The notes: generated from the sequence alone by a model not told the origin. A DNA stretch of 22,092 nt from JAWXUD01 sp044432945 (GCA_044432945.1 JAWXUD010000027.1:1-22092), one strand, 5' to 3'. Positions 15,168 through 22,092 are shown, counted from the first letter of the stretch. Made by a program: numbers and translations.

Positions 15168-15956
15168 ATGAGCAATCAGGAACTATACCAAAGATTAAAT
15201 AAAATACTTGAAGAATTGGTCCCTCAGCTTAGAGGGACACTTGACCTTTCACATGACTCTAGGGTTAAAAGATATAACCTTGCAGTTGAAATAAGACAAC
15301 TTTATTTGGAATTAGACTTAATGGATACTCCATACTGGCGAAGTTTATATCCCAATTGGAATGTATTAAATGAACAGAGGCTCACAAATGATGACATATT
15401 TTTTGTCATTCAAAACTTAAAATTAGTGAAAAACAAATTTTTTACTAATTATTTCGATAAAATCTTTATAAGTCACTCTGAAAAAGATAAAGTCTATGCT
15501 TCAAATATTATTTCATTATTACACGATATAGGAATTAAAAAACCGAGCGATAATGATAAAGAAATTATTTTCTGCAGCTCTTATAGTGGATATAGTATAA
15601 AGAATCGAACAGATAATATTGAGCAGATTAAGTCGATTTTTAACTCCACAGACAGAGTTCTTGCTCTAATGTTGTATTCGAAAAATTATTTTTCAAGTCA
15701 CGCTTGCTTAAATGAAATCGGTGCAATATGGGTAAGCAATATAGCATATCAGCCAATTTTATTAAATGGAATGGAGTTTGAAGAGGTTAAGGGTTTTCTA
15801 AATCCAAATATAACAGGTTTTAAAGTTTTGGATAAATTTAGGTTGAATGATTTTAAAAATGAAATTGGCAAATATTTTAATTTGCCAAAAATAAAAGAAA
15901 ATATTTGGGAACACGATAGGGATGACTTTATAAATAAGGTATCTAATATTGTTTAA
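15168..15956 (+). CDS. TIR-domain protein linked to the restriction-modification locus
   Basis: This is a 262-residue protein with a helical N-terminal part (1-95) and a TIR-like domain (about 97-240). It begins DKIFISHSEKDKVYASNIISLL (first strand and BB region) and continues IFCSSYSGYSIKNRTDNIEQI and RVLALMLYSKNYFSSHACLNEIGAIW. Glu183 in ACLNEIG occupies the place of the catalytic glutamate of NAD-cleaving TIR domains, so NAD+ hydrolysis or cyclic-ADP-ribose-type signalling is possible. The start is uncertain: ATG 15168 gives a clean N-terminus but only a distant AAAGGG, while ATG 15141 would overlap the endonuclease by 17 nt. Position and spacing indicate co-expression with the endonuclease. 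It may act as an abortive-infection effector or a protein-interaction module; nothing here decides between them. Confidence 0.75.
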   Translation: MSNQELYQRLNKILEELVPQLRGTLDLSHDSRVKRYNLAVEIRQLYLELDLMDTPYWRSLYPNWNVLNEQRLTNDDIFFVIQNLKLVKNKFFTNYFDKIFISHSEKDKVYASNIISLLHDIGIKKPSDNDKEIIFCSSYSGYSIKNRTDNIEQIKSIFNSTDRVLALMLYSKNYFSSHACLNEIGAIWVSNIAYQPILLNGMEFEEVKGFLNPNITGFKVLDKFRLNDFKNEIGKYFNLPKIKENIWEHDRDDFINKVSNIV

Positions 15957-16054
15957 AATCTGGTAGTATTATGTCCTTTTGTTTCTTCTTACTCTAACTT
16001 TCAACTTCTTTTGAGTCTTTCATTGTAATGTGTTGTTGCACAAGGAGGACAGGC

Positions 16055-16279
16055 ATGGAAGAAATTAAAAATTATCAATTATCTGAGAAAGCGTTTATCG
16101 AATTGGAAGAAATTGCAGAACATTTATTTTGCACAAGTGTTATTTTAGACTATTTTTGTAAAAATCAGCCAGAAAGAGAGGATTTATATTATATAACGCC
16201 AATTATTAAATATCTAAAACAGAAGGCTGATAAAATAAATTCATTTTTTATAAATTTTGGAGTCGATGAAGAAGATTAA
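16055..16279 (+). CDS. Small acidic hypothetical protein
   Basis: I do not recognise this 74-residue protein. The start at 16055 is fixed by an AAGGAGG site; the frame upstream encodes only a Cys-rich read-through. The protein is acidic and mostly helical: SEKAFIELEEIAEHLFCTSVILDYFCK (10-36), then a second helix ITPIIKYLKQKADKINSFFINF (47-68). No enzymatic motif, signal peptide or membrane segment is seen. It follows the TIR gene by 98 bp and precedes a structured non-coding stretch. Its size and helical, acidic make-up would suit a phage- or element-encoded accessory protein, but that is a guess. Confidence 0.6.
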   Translation: MEEIKNYQLSEKAFIELEEIAEHLFCTSVILDYFCKNQPEREDLYYITPIIKYLKQKADKINSFFINFGVDEED

Positions 16280-16380
16280 AATCGCTTTTAAAACCTTTTT
16301 AACTCTTTTTAAATTTAACGTTTAGGGTGCTTTTGATATCTTGGTGTCGCTTGGCTAAAAACACCCTTTAAAAACGATTT
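16279..16380. repeat. Nested inverted repeats in a 208-bp gap between small genes
   Basis: An outer imperfect pair (16279-16292 AAATCGCTTTTAAA; 16367-16380 TTTAAAAACGATTT, one mismatch) encloses an inner AGGGTG (16324-16329) / CACCCT (16362-16367) pair flanked by TTTT/AAAA. The inner loop has CTTGG twice. It could be a structured RNA, a regulator site or a small element; I cannot decide. The remainder up to 16487 holds no visible gene. Confidence 0.4.
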
Positions 16381-16487
16381 AAATGCGTGATATTTTTTTA
16401 TGTTGTTTTGATACGAAATCACAAAATAGAGTTCCATTTTTTCTAATCTCGAGGGATGTATGTTGTAGCAAAATGAAAGGATAAAAT

Positions 16488-16694
16488 ATGTATTATAAAA
16501 ATCAAGACTACACTCTGTTTGGAACAAAAATTAAAAATAATTTAAATAATGAAATTGGACTAGTTATTTTTACTTGGATAAACACCTACGCTGATGACGA
16601 GGTAAAATTTGCAACTTGTGTAGATAGAAAAGGCAAAAAATATAACATTGAATTAGATAATATTACACCACTTGAGGATAATTATGATTATTAA
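16488..16694 (+). CDS. Small hypothetical protein
   Basis: I do not recognise this 68-residue protein. A GAAAGGA site 7-8 nt before the ATG supports the start. The chain looks beta-rich (YTLFGTKIKN...IGLVIFTWINTY...VKFATCVDRKGKKYNIELDNITPL), as in small SH3-like or OB-like barrels, and ends in an acidic tail. Its last codons overlap the next start by 11 nt, so the two small proteins are translationally coupled. It lies between the defence genes and the decayed transposition genes, which suggests an element-borne accessory pair. Confidence 0.65.
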   Translation: MYYKNQDYTLFGTKIKNNLNNEIGLVIFTWINTYADDEVKFATCVDRKGKKYNIELDNITPLEDNYDY

Positions 16695-16917
16695 AAACAG
16701 AAGAACAAACGAAAAATTAGAATTAAGCTATGAAGAATTTAGGCAGAAATTCAAAAAAGAAATAGAGGTTTCATTTCAGAGTTTTAAGAAAACTGAGCTT
16801 GCAAAAACATTTTTTAACTACCCCGATGACAATATGTTAGAGTCGAATTTTTACTTCAGTCTACGTTTTAATTTCAATAGTTTTGGGAACTCAGCTTGGT
16901 ATATTGATAAGATATAA
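16684..16917 (+). CDS. Small hypothetical protein
   Basis: The product is 77 residues from ATG 16684, which overlaps the end of the preceding gene; an ATG at 16672 is less well placed. Residues 1-21 read like a strand-turn-helix with a Lys/Arg-rich start (MIIKNRRTNEKLELSYEEF), followed by a lysine-rich helix and a Phe/Tyr/Asn-rich tail. I cannot assign a family or function. It is convergent with the minus-strand coiled-coil gene, and the bidirectional-looking hairpin at 16921-16944 lies between them. Confidence 0.6.
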   Translation: MIIKNRRTNEKLELSYEEFRQKFKKEIEVSFQSFKKTELAKTFFNYPDDNMLESNFYFSLRFNFNSFGNSAWYIDKI

Positions 16918-16944
16918 AAAAGGCTCAAAATTCAATTTGAGCCT
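16912..16944 (-). terminator. Rho-independent terminator of the minus-strand element operon
   Basis: AGGCTCAAA (16921-16929) and TTTGAGCCT (16936-16944) form a perfect 9-bp stem with a 6-nt loop. On the minus strand it is followed by TTTTTTATATC, giving a classical terminator after the coiled-coil gene. On plus the following bases are less T-rich, so plus-strand activity is weaker. Confidence 0.88.
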
Positions 16945-16957
16945 ACAGAATATTTTA

Positions 16958-17554
16958 TTATCCGAAATATTGATAATTCGGTATTTTGTATTTTATTCTT
17001 ACCGATTCATCCATTTTCTTCCAAATCTCATATGCATTGCCTTGATATAATGGATTTGCGGAATCTTTCAAATTTGGGATAATAGGAATTGTCTCAGCGA
17101 TTGTTCTATACAAGCGGTCATTGCGCTTCATCATAAATTCTAGTGTTGTGTATTCTTTAAGGATTTGTGCAAAAGCTTCACCTTTTTCATTGAATTCATC
17201 TTCTAATTTACTGAGTTCTTCCTTAACCAGTTCTTTAAAAGCGTGGTGGGAATTATTTCTTTTGGCGTGAAGTTCATCTTTTACTTTTTTAAGTTTTTCA
17301 CCAATACCAATAATTGCATCTTGATTAATCTCAATCTCTTCGTCAATACTTTTTAAACGTTCATTCAATTTGCTGATATCTTTGTTATGGGCAATCATCA
17401 TTGGTCTTTCTTCCTTTAATTCACTTTTTAGTGCTAATAATGTCAGAACATTACTCTCGGCAAGTACTAGTCTAACTTCTAAGTTTTCTTTTAGTTGCTC
17501 AAGTTCTTCCTTTTCTCTGTTCCATTTTTTGTAGTTTCTGCGTACGCTTGTCAT
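16958..17554 (-). CDS. Coiled-coil protein of the mobile element
   Basis: This 198-residue highly charged protein has long heptad-like helices at about 12-100 (REKEELEQLKENLEVRLVLAESN...) and 105-140 (FKELVKEELSKLEDEFNEKGEAF), then a short globular C-terminus ending NPLYQGNAYEIWKKMDESV...PNYQYFG. An AAAGGAGA site precedes the ATG. It is last in the minus-strand gene row (ATPase fragment, transposase fragment, HTH protein, this) and is followed by a strong terminator. Its place recalls accessory proteins behind transposition genes in Mu-like elements, but I see no clear Gam signature, so the function remains unknown. Confidence 0.7.
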   Translation of the reverse strand: MTSVRRNYKKWNREKEELEQLKENLEVRLVLAESNVLTLLALKSELKEERPMMIAHNKDISKLNERLKSIDEEIEINQDAIIGIGEKLKKVKDELHAKRNNSHHAFKELVKEELSKLEDEFNEKGEAFAQILKEYTTLEFMMKRNDRLYRTIAETIPIIPNLKDSANPLYQGNAYEIWKKMDESVRIKYKIPNYQYFG

Positions 17555-17572
17555 AAGTTTTTCTCCTTTCTT

Positions 17573-17767
17573 TTATAGTAAATCCTTATAATCAATTCCT
17601 AAATGGTAATAAATAAAACTTTCAAATACTTTGTTATACCTTTCACCATTTATTAATCTTGTAATGTAACTTTCTGATAACTTGAGCTTTTTTGCTAACT
17701 TTTTCTGAGAAAGTTGTTTGGCTCTTAACTTGCCAATAATGTTGCCTTTTCTTTTTTCTAAAAACAT
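17573..17767 (-). CDS. Small XRE-like helix-turn-helix protein
   Basis: The 64-residue protein contains LRAKQLSQKKLAKKLKLSESYITRLINGERYNK (14-46), a standard XRE/Cro-type HTH with QKKLAKKL as helix 2 and SESYITRLI as recognition helix. An AAAAGGAGC site lies before the ATG. It overlaps the stop of the truncated transposase by 10 nt. It probably regulates the element's genes, like Ner/Cro-type proteins in Mu-like elements. No operator could be identified. Confidence 0.75.
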   Translation of the reverse strand: MFLEKRKGNIIGKLRAKQLSQKKLAKKLKLSESYITRLINGERYNKVFESFIYYHLGIDYKDLL

Positions 17768-18489
17768 ATTGTGCTCCTTTTGTTTTTTATCTCATATTCG
17801 CTAAAATTGTTGAGCAAATATTTCTTGTATCTTCGCCTTGAGGGAGTTGTATTTATATCTACATCAAAACATTTTGCGACTTCTTCCATACAGGTTAAAT
17901 AACTTGGTTTTAGTGGTGATAAATAAAGTTGAACAAACAATTTGTAGAAGTGCTCATTTGCCTCTAAGTGCTTATGACTTCTGTCATTATTGTATTTGCC
18001 TACAATCCCTCTAGCTCCATAGTGCATATAATTTTTCCTAGCTTTCATTAGACTCGAATAACTTGTTTTATCGTCTGGATTTCTTTGATTGTATAATTCA
18101 ATAAAATTCATCAGCTCTCGCCTATTCATATAATCTGTCAGCAAAAACAACTTCATATATTTATGATATTTTTTCTTATTAAACTCTGGAATAATAGCTA
18201 AAAATCTCTCATCCTCTTCGCTCCAAGCTTTGTTTTCATATTGTTTTAAATCGCCTGTTAATTCTGTTTTTATAGGCAAGCTTTTATTTAATTCATATTG
18301 TTTTTTAGAAAAAACTCTAAAATCTTCTTCCAAATATACATAGCCATGAATGGTATTCTTTAAAACACCTTCAACAACTAAATCATTGAGATATTGTCTC
18401 AGCTCAGTTTCTTCTAATTCAGAAATAATAAGCATTTCTCCGAATGTAAATGCCTTCATCTTTTTTACTAAATAAATAATTTTGTCCAT
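17758..18489 (-). pseudogene. Truncated Mu/Tn7-type transposase (N-terminal DNA-binding half only)
   Basis: The 243 residues start at ATG 18489 behind an AAAGGAG site; the longer frame to 18573 runs through a repeat and is not credible. Residues 1-60 look like a winged helix. From about 95 the protein resembles the end-binding domains of MuA/TniA-type transposases: a helical segment, SYSSLMKARKNYMHYGARGIVGKYNNDRSHK, then LYLSPLKPSYLTCMEEVAKCFD and TPSRRRYKKYLLN. The DDE catalytic domain that should follow is absent: after FSEYEI the frame runs into the ribosome site of the next gene, whose AAAAGGAGCACAATATG encodes the last residues. This is the mark of a deletion near 17780-17790. It can no longer transpose, but could still bind element ends. 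Confidence 0.6.
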
Positions 18490-18511
18490 ATTTTTCTCCT
18501 TTCTTGGATTA

Positions 18512-18588
18512 TTCGGGTAGTCGCAAAAGCGTAGTTTTGCTCCAACTAACGGGCTCGTTCGGCTTTGCCTCAACTCCGCCCTACCGAA
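18512..18588. repeat. GC-rich palindromic element between the ATPase and transposase fragments
   Basis: TTCGGGTAG (18512-18520) and CTACCGAA (18581-18588) are terminal inverted repeats with one bulge. Inside are hairpins GCAAAA-N6-TTTTGC (18523-18540) and AACG-GGCT-CGTT (about 18547-18558). The composition contrasts with the AT-rich genes on both sides, in the same style as the palindrome at 67-178, but the sequence differs. Confidence 0.55.
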
Positions 18589-18594
18589 AATCCG

Positions 18595-19026
18595 CTACAT
18601 TATTTTCTTTAATTCTTTTATACCTATTTCTTTTAAATCGTTGGTTTCGGCTATGTTTTCTGCTTTATCAATGAGTTTTACGATTTGTCTAAAACGATTG
18701 CCATTTTGATAAATATATTGAGTTGCTTCCTCTGTAAAATTAACTTCTGCCAGTTCATTTAAAAGAATTTTCACATCATCACAATTAAAACTTTCAAAAT
18801 GCAAAACTTCTGAAAACCTGTCAAATAAGTGCTTGTATCTTTTAAGTTTTTTGTCTGCCATACTCATTCCAATAAGTAAAATTGGGTTGTGCGTCCTATC
18901 GTGAATATCTCTTAAAATCTCAATCGCACATTTATCAGTTGCAAGATAATCAATCTCATCAACAATGATTAACTGAGGCTTTTTAATGAGTTCTTTTACG
19001 ATTTGTTCAAACAGTGTAAAAAGAAA
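18595..19026 (-). pseudogene. 5'-truncated AAA ATPase of a Mu/Tn7-like transposition module (MuB/TniB/ExeA type)
   Basis: The intact C-terminal half ends at 18595. It includes Walker B LIIVDEIDYL (codons 18972-18943), LRDIHDRTHNPILLIGMS (sensor region) and the small helical domain with FSEVLHFESFNCDDVKILLNEL. This matches target-selecting transposition ATPases. The Walker A half is missing: the frame stays open upstream only to a stop at 19069-19071, and that part is the repeat sequence of the element end, not protein. An ATG at 18867 is internal and has no ribosome site. A deletion has fused the element end to the middle of the gene, so no active ATPase can be made. Confidence 0.7.
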
Positions 19027-19079
19027 GTTAGTTTGACTATAAAGAACGGTTAGTTTGACAAATAAAAACTATTCCTACA
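19027..19079 (-). repeat. Transposon end with two GTTAGTTTGAC repeats
   Basis: GTTAGTTTGAC occurs at 19027-19037 and 19049-19059, exactly 22 bp apart. On the minus strand the outermost sequence can be read as TGTAGGAATAG (from 19079), consistent with the TGT...ACA ends of Mu/Tn7/Tn5053-type elements. The repeat pair matches 8492-8528 in direct orientation. It forms the probable right border of the island. The gap to 19200 otherwise contains no gene. Confidence 0.55.
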
Positions 19080-19188
19080 AATTTGTACCACTAAAATATA
19101 AGGAATATTTCAACTAATTTCTGGGTAAATTTTATCCTTAATAATAACCCTTTTTTTAATGCGATGTCTTAATTAAACACTTTTGTTG

Positions 19189-19194
19189 TAAAAT
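19189..19194 (+). promoter_or_regulatory. -10 element suggesting leaderless expression of the secreted nuclease
   Basis: TAAAAT ends 6 nt before the ATG at 19201 and no Shine-Dalgarno sequence is present, so transcription may start at or next to the start codon. The -35 region is weak. Confidence 0.35.
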
Positions 19195-19200
19195 AGATTT

Positions 19201-21240
19201 ATGAAGAAAAAGGTCGTTTTATTATCATCACTAATAGCATTGACTAATTTTATAACACCAACTAATTGTGCGGAAATTTCCGTTCCACAAACTCAAGAAA
19301 CGTATAAAGTCTTAAGAGTCATCGACGGAGACACGATGTACATCGACTTCAATCGTGACGGCTATTATCAAAAAGACGAAAAGGTTCGAGTGAACGGCAT
19401 TGATACATTCGAGGTAAAACCATCTTACTGGCTCGACAATCAGATGAAGCGATTTAACTTCACCCAAACCGAAGCTCTAGGACTTGGCTATTACGGAAAA
19501 GAATTCGCAAAGAAAAATCTTCTCAATAAAGAAGTAATTGTAAAATTTTCAACAAATCCAGCCACCGAAAAAGAGACATCTGATTTGATAAAAAATGATA
19601 CGGAGGGCGTAAGCCCGACCCCCAAAGGGCAAGAGATAGGCACAAAAACTCACGACGTGTTTAATCGTGATTTAGTTTCGATTTATTTTACTGACGGTAG
19701 AAGCTATGAACAAGAAGTTTTAAAACAAGGATTAGCGACGGTTTACGAAAAATCCAATCTAGCTGAACAACTGAAAGAATACGAGAACCTCGATAAGGTT
19801 TATAAGAACTCTGAAAAAGCACGCAAGCTAGATCTTGTGCTATTGAACAAAAAGAATGGCAAATACCACAAACCAACCTGCAAATACGGTCAAATGGCAA
19901 GCAACGCCGAACTAGTTGAAAAACCCGTATTTAGTCTAAAATACAAGTTTGCTACATGTTGTTTAGAAAATGCATCAATTCCTGAATATGCCAAAAAAGC
20001 AAATAATTTATCATCTAATAATAAAAAATACAATTCAAAAGCTTTGAATCGTCCTCTTTTTGCGAAAACAGAAAAAGATGAACCTGATATAAAAACTGAT
20101 AATATTGAATTTTATTTTATTGATGGCTATAAATATGCTAAGCCCGTAAGTTATTGTAGAACATCTGCTGTGCAAGCTTTAATTCGAGAAATAAATAAAG
20201 CCGAATCAACAATCGATTTTGCTGTGTTTGGATTTTCAAGTCAACCTGAATTATTAAGCGCAATTCTTGAAGCCAAAAGTCGTGGGGTTAAAGTACGTTG
20301 GATTACGGATATGACTCCTTGGAATTTTAATTTTTATAGCGGGACAAAAGAAACTTTAAAAATCATACCTGACTATAAAACAGATTATTTAACTGATAAA
20401 ATGCTACTTGAAAAATATCAAAAGCGTGGCAAAACTACCTATAATGGAACTCTAATCCACGATAAATATTTTGTTATTGATGAAAAAGTCGTTTGGACTG
20501 GCTCTACAAACGTAAGCTCTTCGGGAACTGGTGGTTATAACACTAATTTATCAACGGTAATTTATTCAAAGGAAATTGCACAATTGTTTGAAGAAGATTT
20601 TAATAAAATGTATGAACAAAATCTTTTTCACAAAGCTAAACAACCGCTAGATAAACAAAACATTAAACTTGCAGACGGCTCAATTGTTGACGTTTATTTC
20701 TCACCAAATAAAAATATTGCAACTAATGGAGTTTTACCGATAATAAAAAACGCTACTAATTATATCTATGTGCCAATTTTTTATTTGACAGACAAAAATA
20801 TTTTCAATGAACTGGAAAATGCTAAAAATAGAGGTGTTGATGTAAAAGTCATCGTAGATGCTCACTATGCTAATACAATGCATTCCAAAATTGACGAAAT
20901 CAGAAAACTCGGTTTGAAAGTTAAAGCTGAAAACTGGGGTGGAAAAATGCATATGAAATCTTTAGTCGCTGACGATAATTACGTAATTGTCGGGTCTTGT
21001 AATTTTACGAATTCAGGAATGAATAACAACGACGAAAATATGCTTATAATTCAAAATCCAATTTTAGCAAAAGAATTTAAAAAGAAATTTGAAGAGTATT
21101 GGAACGTAATTCCTGAAAAATGGTTACTAGCCACACCAAACGCAGAAGGACCTGACAGCATAGGTTCTTGCACTGACGGGCTTGATAATGACCATAATGG
21201 ATTTACTGACGATGAAGATTTCAGTTGTAAGGCAAAATAA
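19201..21240 (+). CDS. Secreted thermonuclease-phospholipase D fusion (probable extracellular nuclease)
   Basis: This 679-residue multidomain protein has several parts. A signal peptide (1-24) with KKK, a hydrophobic core and TNC-AE cleavage region points to export. Residues 35-185 are an SNase-like (thermonuclease) domain: VIDGDTMYID, RVNGIDTFE, and FNRDLVSIYF...VLKQGLATVY, with Arg156 at the usual catalytic place. Residues 219-256 (KYHKPTCKYG...FATCC) form a likely metal-binding His/Cys patch. Two phospholipase-D repeats follow, with H420-x-K422-x4-D427 and H584-x-K586-x4-D591. The C-terminus CTDGLDNDHNGFTDDEDFSC (657-676) is an Asp/Asn-rich Ca-binding-like loop. PLD repeats also occur in Nuc-type DNases, so a double DNase is likely. 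Codons 135-147 carry a small GC-rich palindrome insert. Confidence 0.88.
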   Translation: MKKKVVLLSSLIALTNFITPTNCAEISVPQTQETYKVLRVIDGDTMYIDFNRDGYYQKDEKVRVNGIDTFEVKPSYWLDNQMKRFNFTQTEALGLGYYGKEFAKKNLLNKEVIVKFSTNPATEKETSDLIKNDTEGVSPTPKGQEIGTKTHDVFNRDLVSIYFTDGRSYEQEVLKQGLATVYEKSNLAEQLKEYENLDKVYKNSEKARKLDLVLLNKKNGKYHKPTCKYGQMASNAELVEKPVFSLKYKFATCCLENASIPEYAKKANNLSSNNKKYNSKALNRPLFAKTEKDEPDIKTDNIEFYFIDGYKYAKPVSYCRTSAVQALIREINKAESTIDFAVFGFSSQPELLSAILEAKSRGVKVRWITDMTPWNFNFYSGTKETLKIIPDYKTDYLTDKMLLEKYQKRGKTTYNGTLIHDKYFVIDEKVVWTGSTNVSSSGTGGYNTNLSTVIYSKEIAQLFEEDFNKMYEQNLFHKAKQPLDKQNIKLADGSIVDVYFSPNKNIATNGVLPIIKNATNYIYVPIFYLTDKNIFNELENAKNRGVDVKVIVDAHYANTMHSKIDEIRKLGLKVKAENWGGKMHMKSLVADDNYVIVGSCNFTNSGMNNNDENMLIIQNPILAKEFKKKFEEYWNVIPEKWLLATPNAEGPDSIGSCTDGLDNDHNGFTDDEDFSCKAK

Positions 21241-21241
21241 A

Positions 21242-22069
21242 TTATAAAAGATTGTGAAATAAAGACTTATCTATTTCTATTTTTTCTTTAGTATTTGATT
21301 TTTTTATTTTATTTATTGTACTTTCCTTTTTGAGTTCACTTAATGACATATCTTGACACCAAGTAAACGATTTTCCACGTTTATCTGCTCCAATTTGTTC
21401 GTACTGCAAGGCTTTTTTGAATAAAGTTGGATGATTTTCTAATAAGCCAATCCATTCAATTTTCTTTTGAAAGAAACAAAAAAAACAGCCTGATCGTGAA
21501 CGCCAATTATAGTAATCAGGTAAACCTATCCCATTTTTAAGTAATATTTTTTCAACGTCTGATTTAATTATGCTGTTATCGACAAAAGGGTAGATTTGCT
21601 TTAATTTCTCCGTATCGTGTGAGTTATTTACTCTACTAGCTTCATCCGCTCGAATACCGATATAAATACGAACATCTGAATCTTTTGCGAGTTTGTCTTT
21701 GAGATATTTTTGAAAAGTTTTAGTTTTCATTTCAATTGTACACCAACGCTTCATTGCAGAGGGCAAAATTCCATAAATAGTGAAAAAATGCTCAAAACTT
21801 TGTTTTGGCTTTATGCGTAGTATTTCTTTGTTAAGAAAAACTTCTATCTTGTTTAGATAGTCATAAGTTTCGGGTAAATCTACTTCTGTATCACAAAACA
21901 CAAGTTCTATTTGCTCGAAGATTTCGGGGTTGTTCTCTTTCATAAAAAACGCCAAAGCGGTGGAATCTTTGCCACCGCTTAGACTTAAAATATGATGAAC
22001 CTTTTCGTCATTGCTGGCGTCAGCGTGACAATCTAGCATTTGCCCCTGTTCTTTTGTTTTATTATCCAT
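21242..22069 (-). CDS. PAPS reductase / ATP-pyrophosphatase family protein
   Basis: The N-terminal PP-loop SGGKDS (31-36) binds the pyrophosphate of ATP or PAPS, and is followed by VFCDTEVDLPETYDY, a family hallmark. RWCT (108-111), SGCFFC (193-198) and WCQ (237-239) supply Cys110, Cys195, Cys198 and Cys238, a pattern that could hold a [4Fe-4S] cluster as in DndC- or TtcA-like members. The start at ATG 22069 has an AAGGAG site 8 nt upstream; the TTG at 22075 is not needed. 275 aa is close to the family size. Roles in this superfamily include sulfate assimilation, tRNA thiolation and DNA phosphorothioation; no dnd or cys partner is visible, so the substrate is open. Its stop lies one base from that of the secreted nuclease, with no terminator between. 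Confidence 0.85.
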   Translation of the reverse strand: MDNKTKEQGQMLDCHADASNDEKVHHILSLSGGKDSTALAFFMKENNPEIFEQIELVFCDTEVDLPETYDYLNKIEVFLNKEILRIKPKQSFEHFFTIYGILPSAMKRWCTIEMKTKTFQKYLKDKLAKDSDVRIYIGIRADEASRVNNSHDTEKLKQIYPFVDNSIIKSDVEKILLKNGIGLPDYYNWRSRSGCFFCFFQKKIEWIGLLENHPTLFKKALQYEQIGADKRGKSFTWCQDMSLSELKKESTINKIKKSNTKEKIEIDKSLFHNLL

Positions 22070-22092
22070 TGACAATTCTCCTTAAAATAGTG

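Noticed and set aside
16315..16527. Minus-strand open frame in the gap between small genes
   Set aside because: It runs over the nested inverted repeats and the start of the 16488 gene and has no convincing ribosome site.
16958..17554. Mu Gam-like end-protecting protein
   Set aside because: The coiled-coil nature and position fit loosely, but no Gam-specific pattern could be seen, so it is left as unknown.
18489..18573. Extended N-terminus of the transposase fragment
   Set aside because: These codons run through the GC-rich palindrome; the ATG at 18489 has a strong ribosome site.

Overview
The window is an AT-rich bacterial segment with standard genetic code use, strong AGGAG-type Shine-Dalgarno sites and mostly single genes or short operons. 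The prepilin N-terminus (leader ending in G, then FTLAEVLITLG...), the GC-rich palindromic intergenic repeats in an AT-rich background and the gene styles suggest a gut or environmental Gastranaerophilales/Melainabacteria-type organism. That assignment is an impression from sequence style, not a proof.

Left part (1-8.45 kb) looks like ordinary chromosome. It holds a gene-free stretch with a nested palindromic repeat, a tandem AbrB-like regulator, a dut and alaS pair on the minus strand, a pseudopilin with a C-terminal lectin-like region, a small HTH-like protein, a tRNA-Arg(UCU) with its terminator, and an autoinhibited-type Fic protein. It ends with a divergent ArsR regulator and SO_0444/ArsP-type permease that share a promoter region carrying two matching operators.

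Centre (about 8.49-19.07 kb) is an accessory island. At its left edge is an array of TTGA(G/C) repeats; a closely matching, same-orientation repeat pair lies at its right edge. Between them are a Hachiman anti-phage system (hamA, plus hamB broken by a single-base frameshift near 11110), a type II restriction-modification locus (cytosine-5 methyltransferase divergent from a probable PD-(D/E)xK endonuclease) with a TIR-domain gene directly behind the endonuclease, and three small unknown proteins. The right side is a decayed Mu/Tn7-like transposition module on the minus strand: the C-terminal half of an AAA ATPase, the N-terminal half of a transposase, a small HTH protein and a coiled-coil protein. 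The island therefore combines three potential defence layers (Hachiman nuclease-helicase, restriction, TIR NAD-type effector) with remains of the element that may have carried them.

Right part (19.2-22.09 kb) has a secreted double-nuclease-like protein (thermonuclease domain, Cys/His cluster, two phospholipase-D HKD motifs, Ca-binding-like tail), convergent with a PAPS-reductase/ATP-pyrophosphatase family protein with a four-cysteine pattern.
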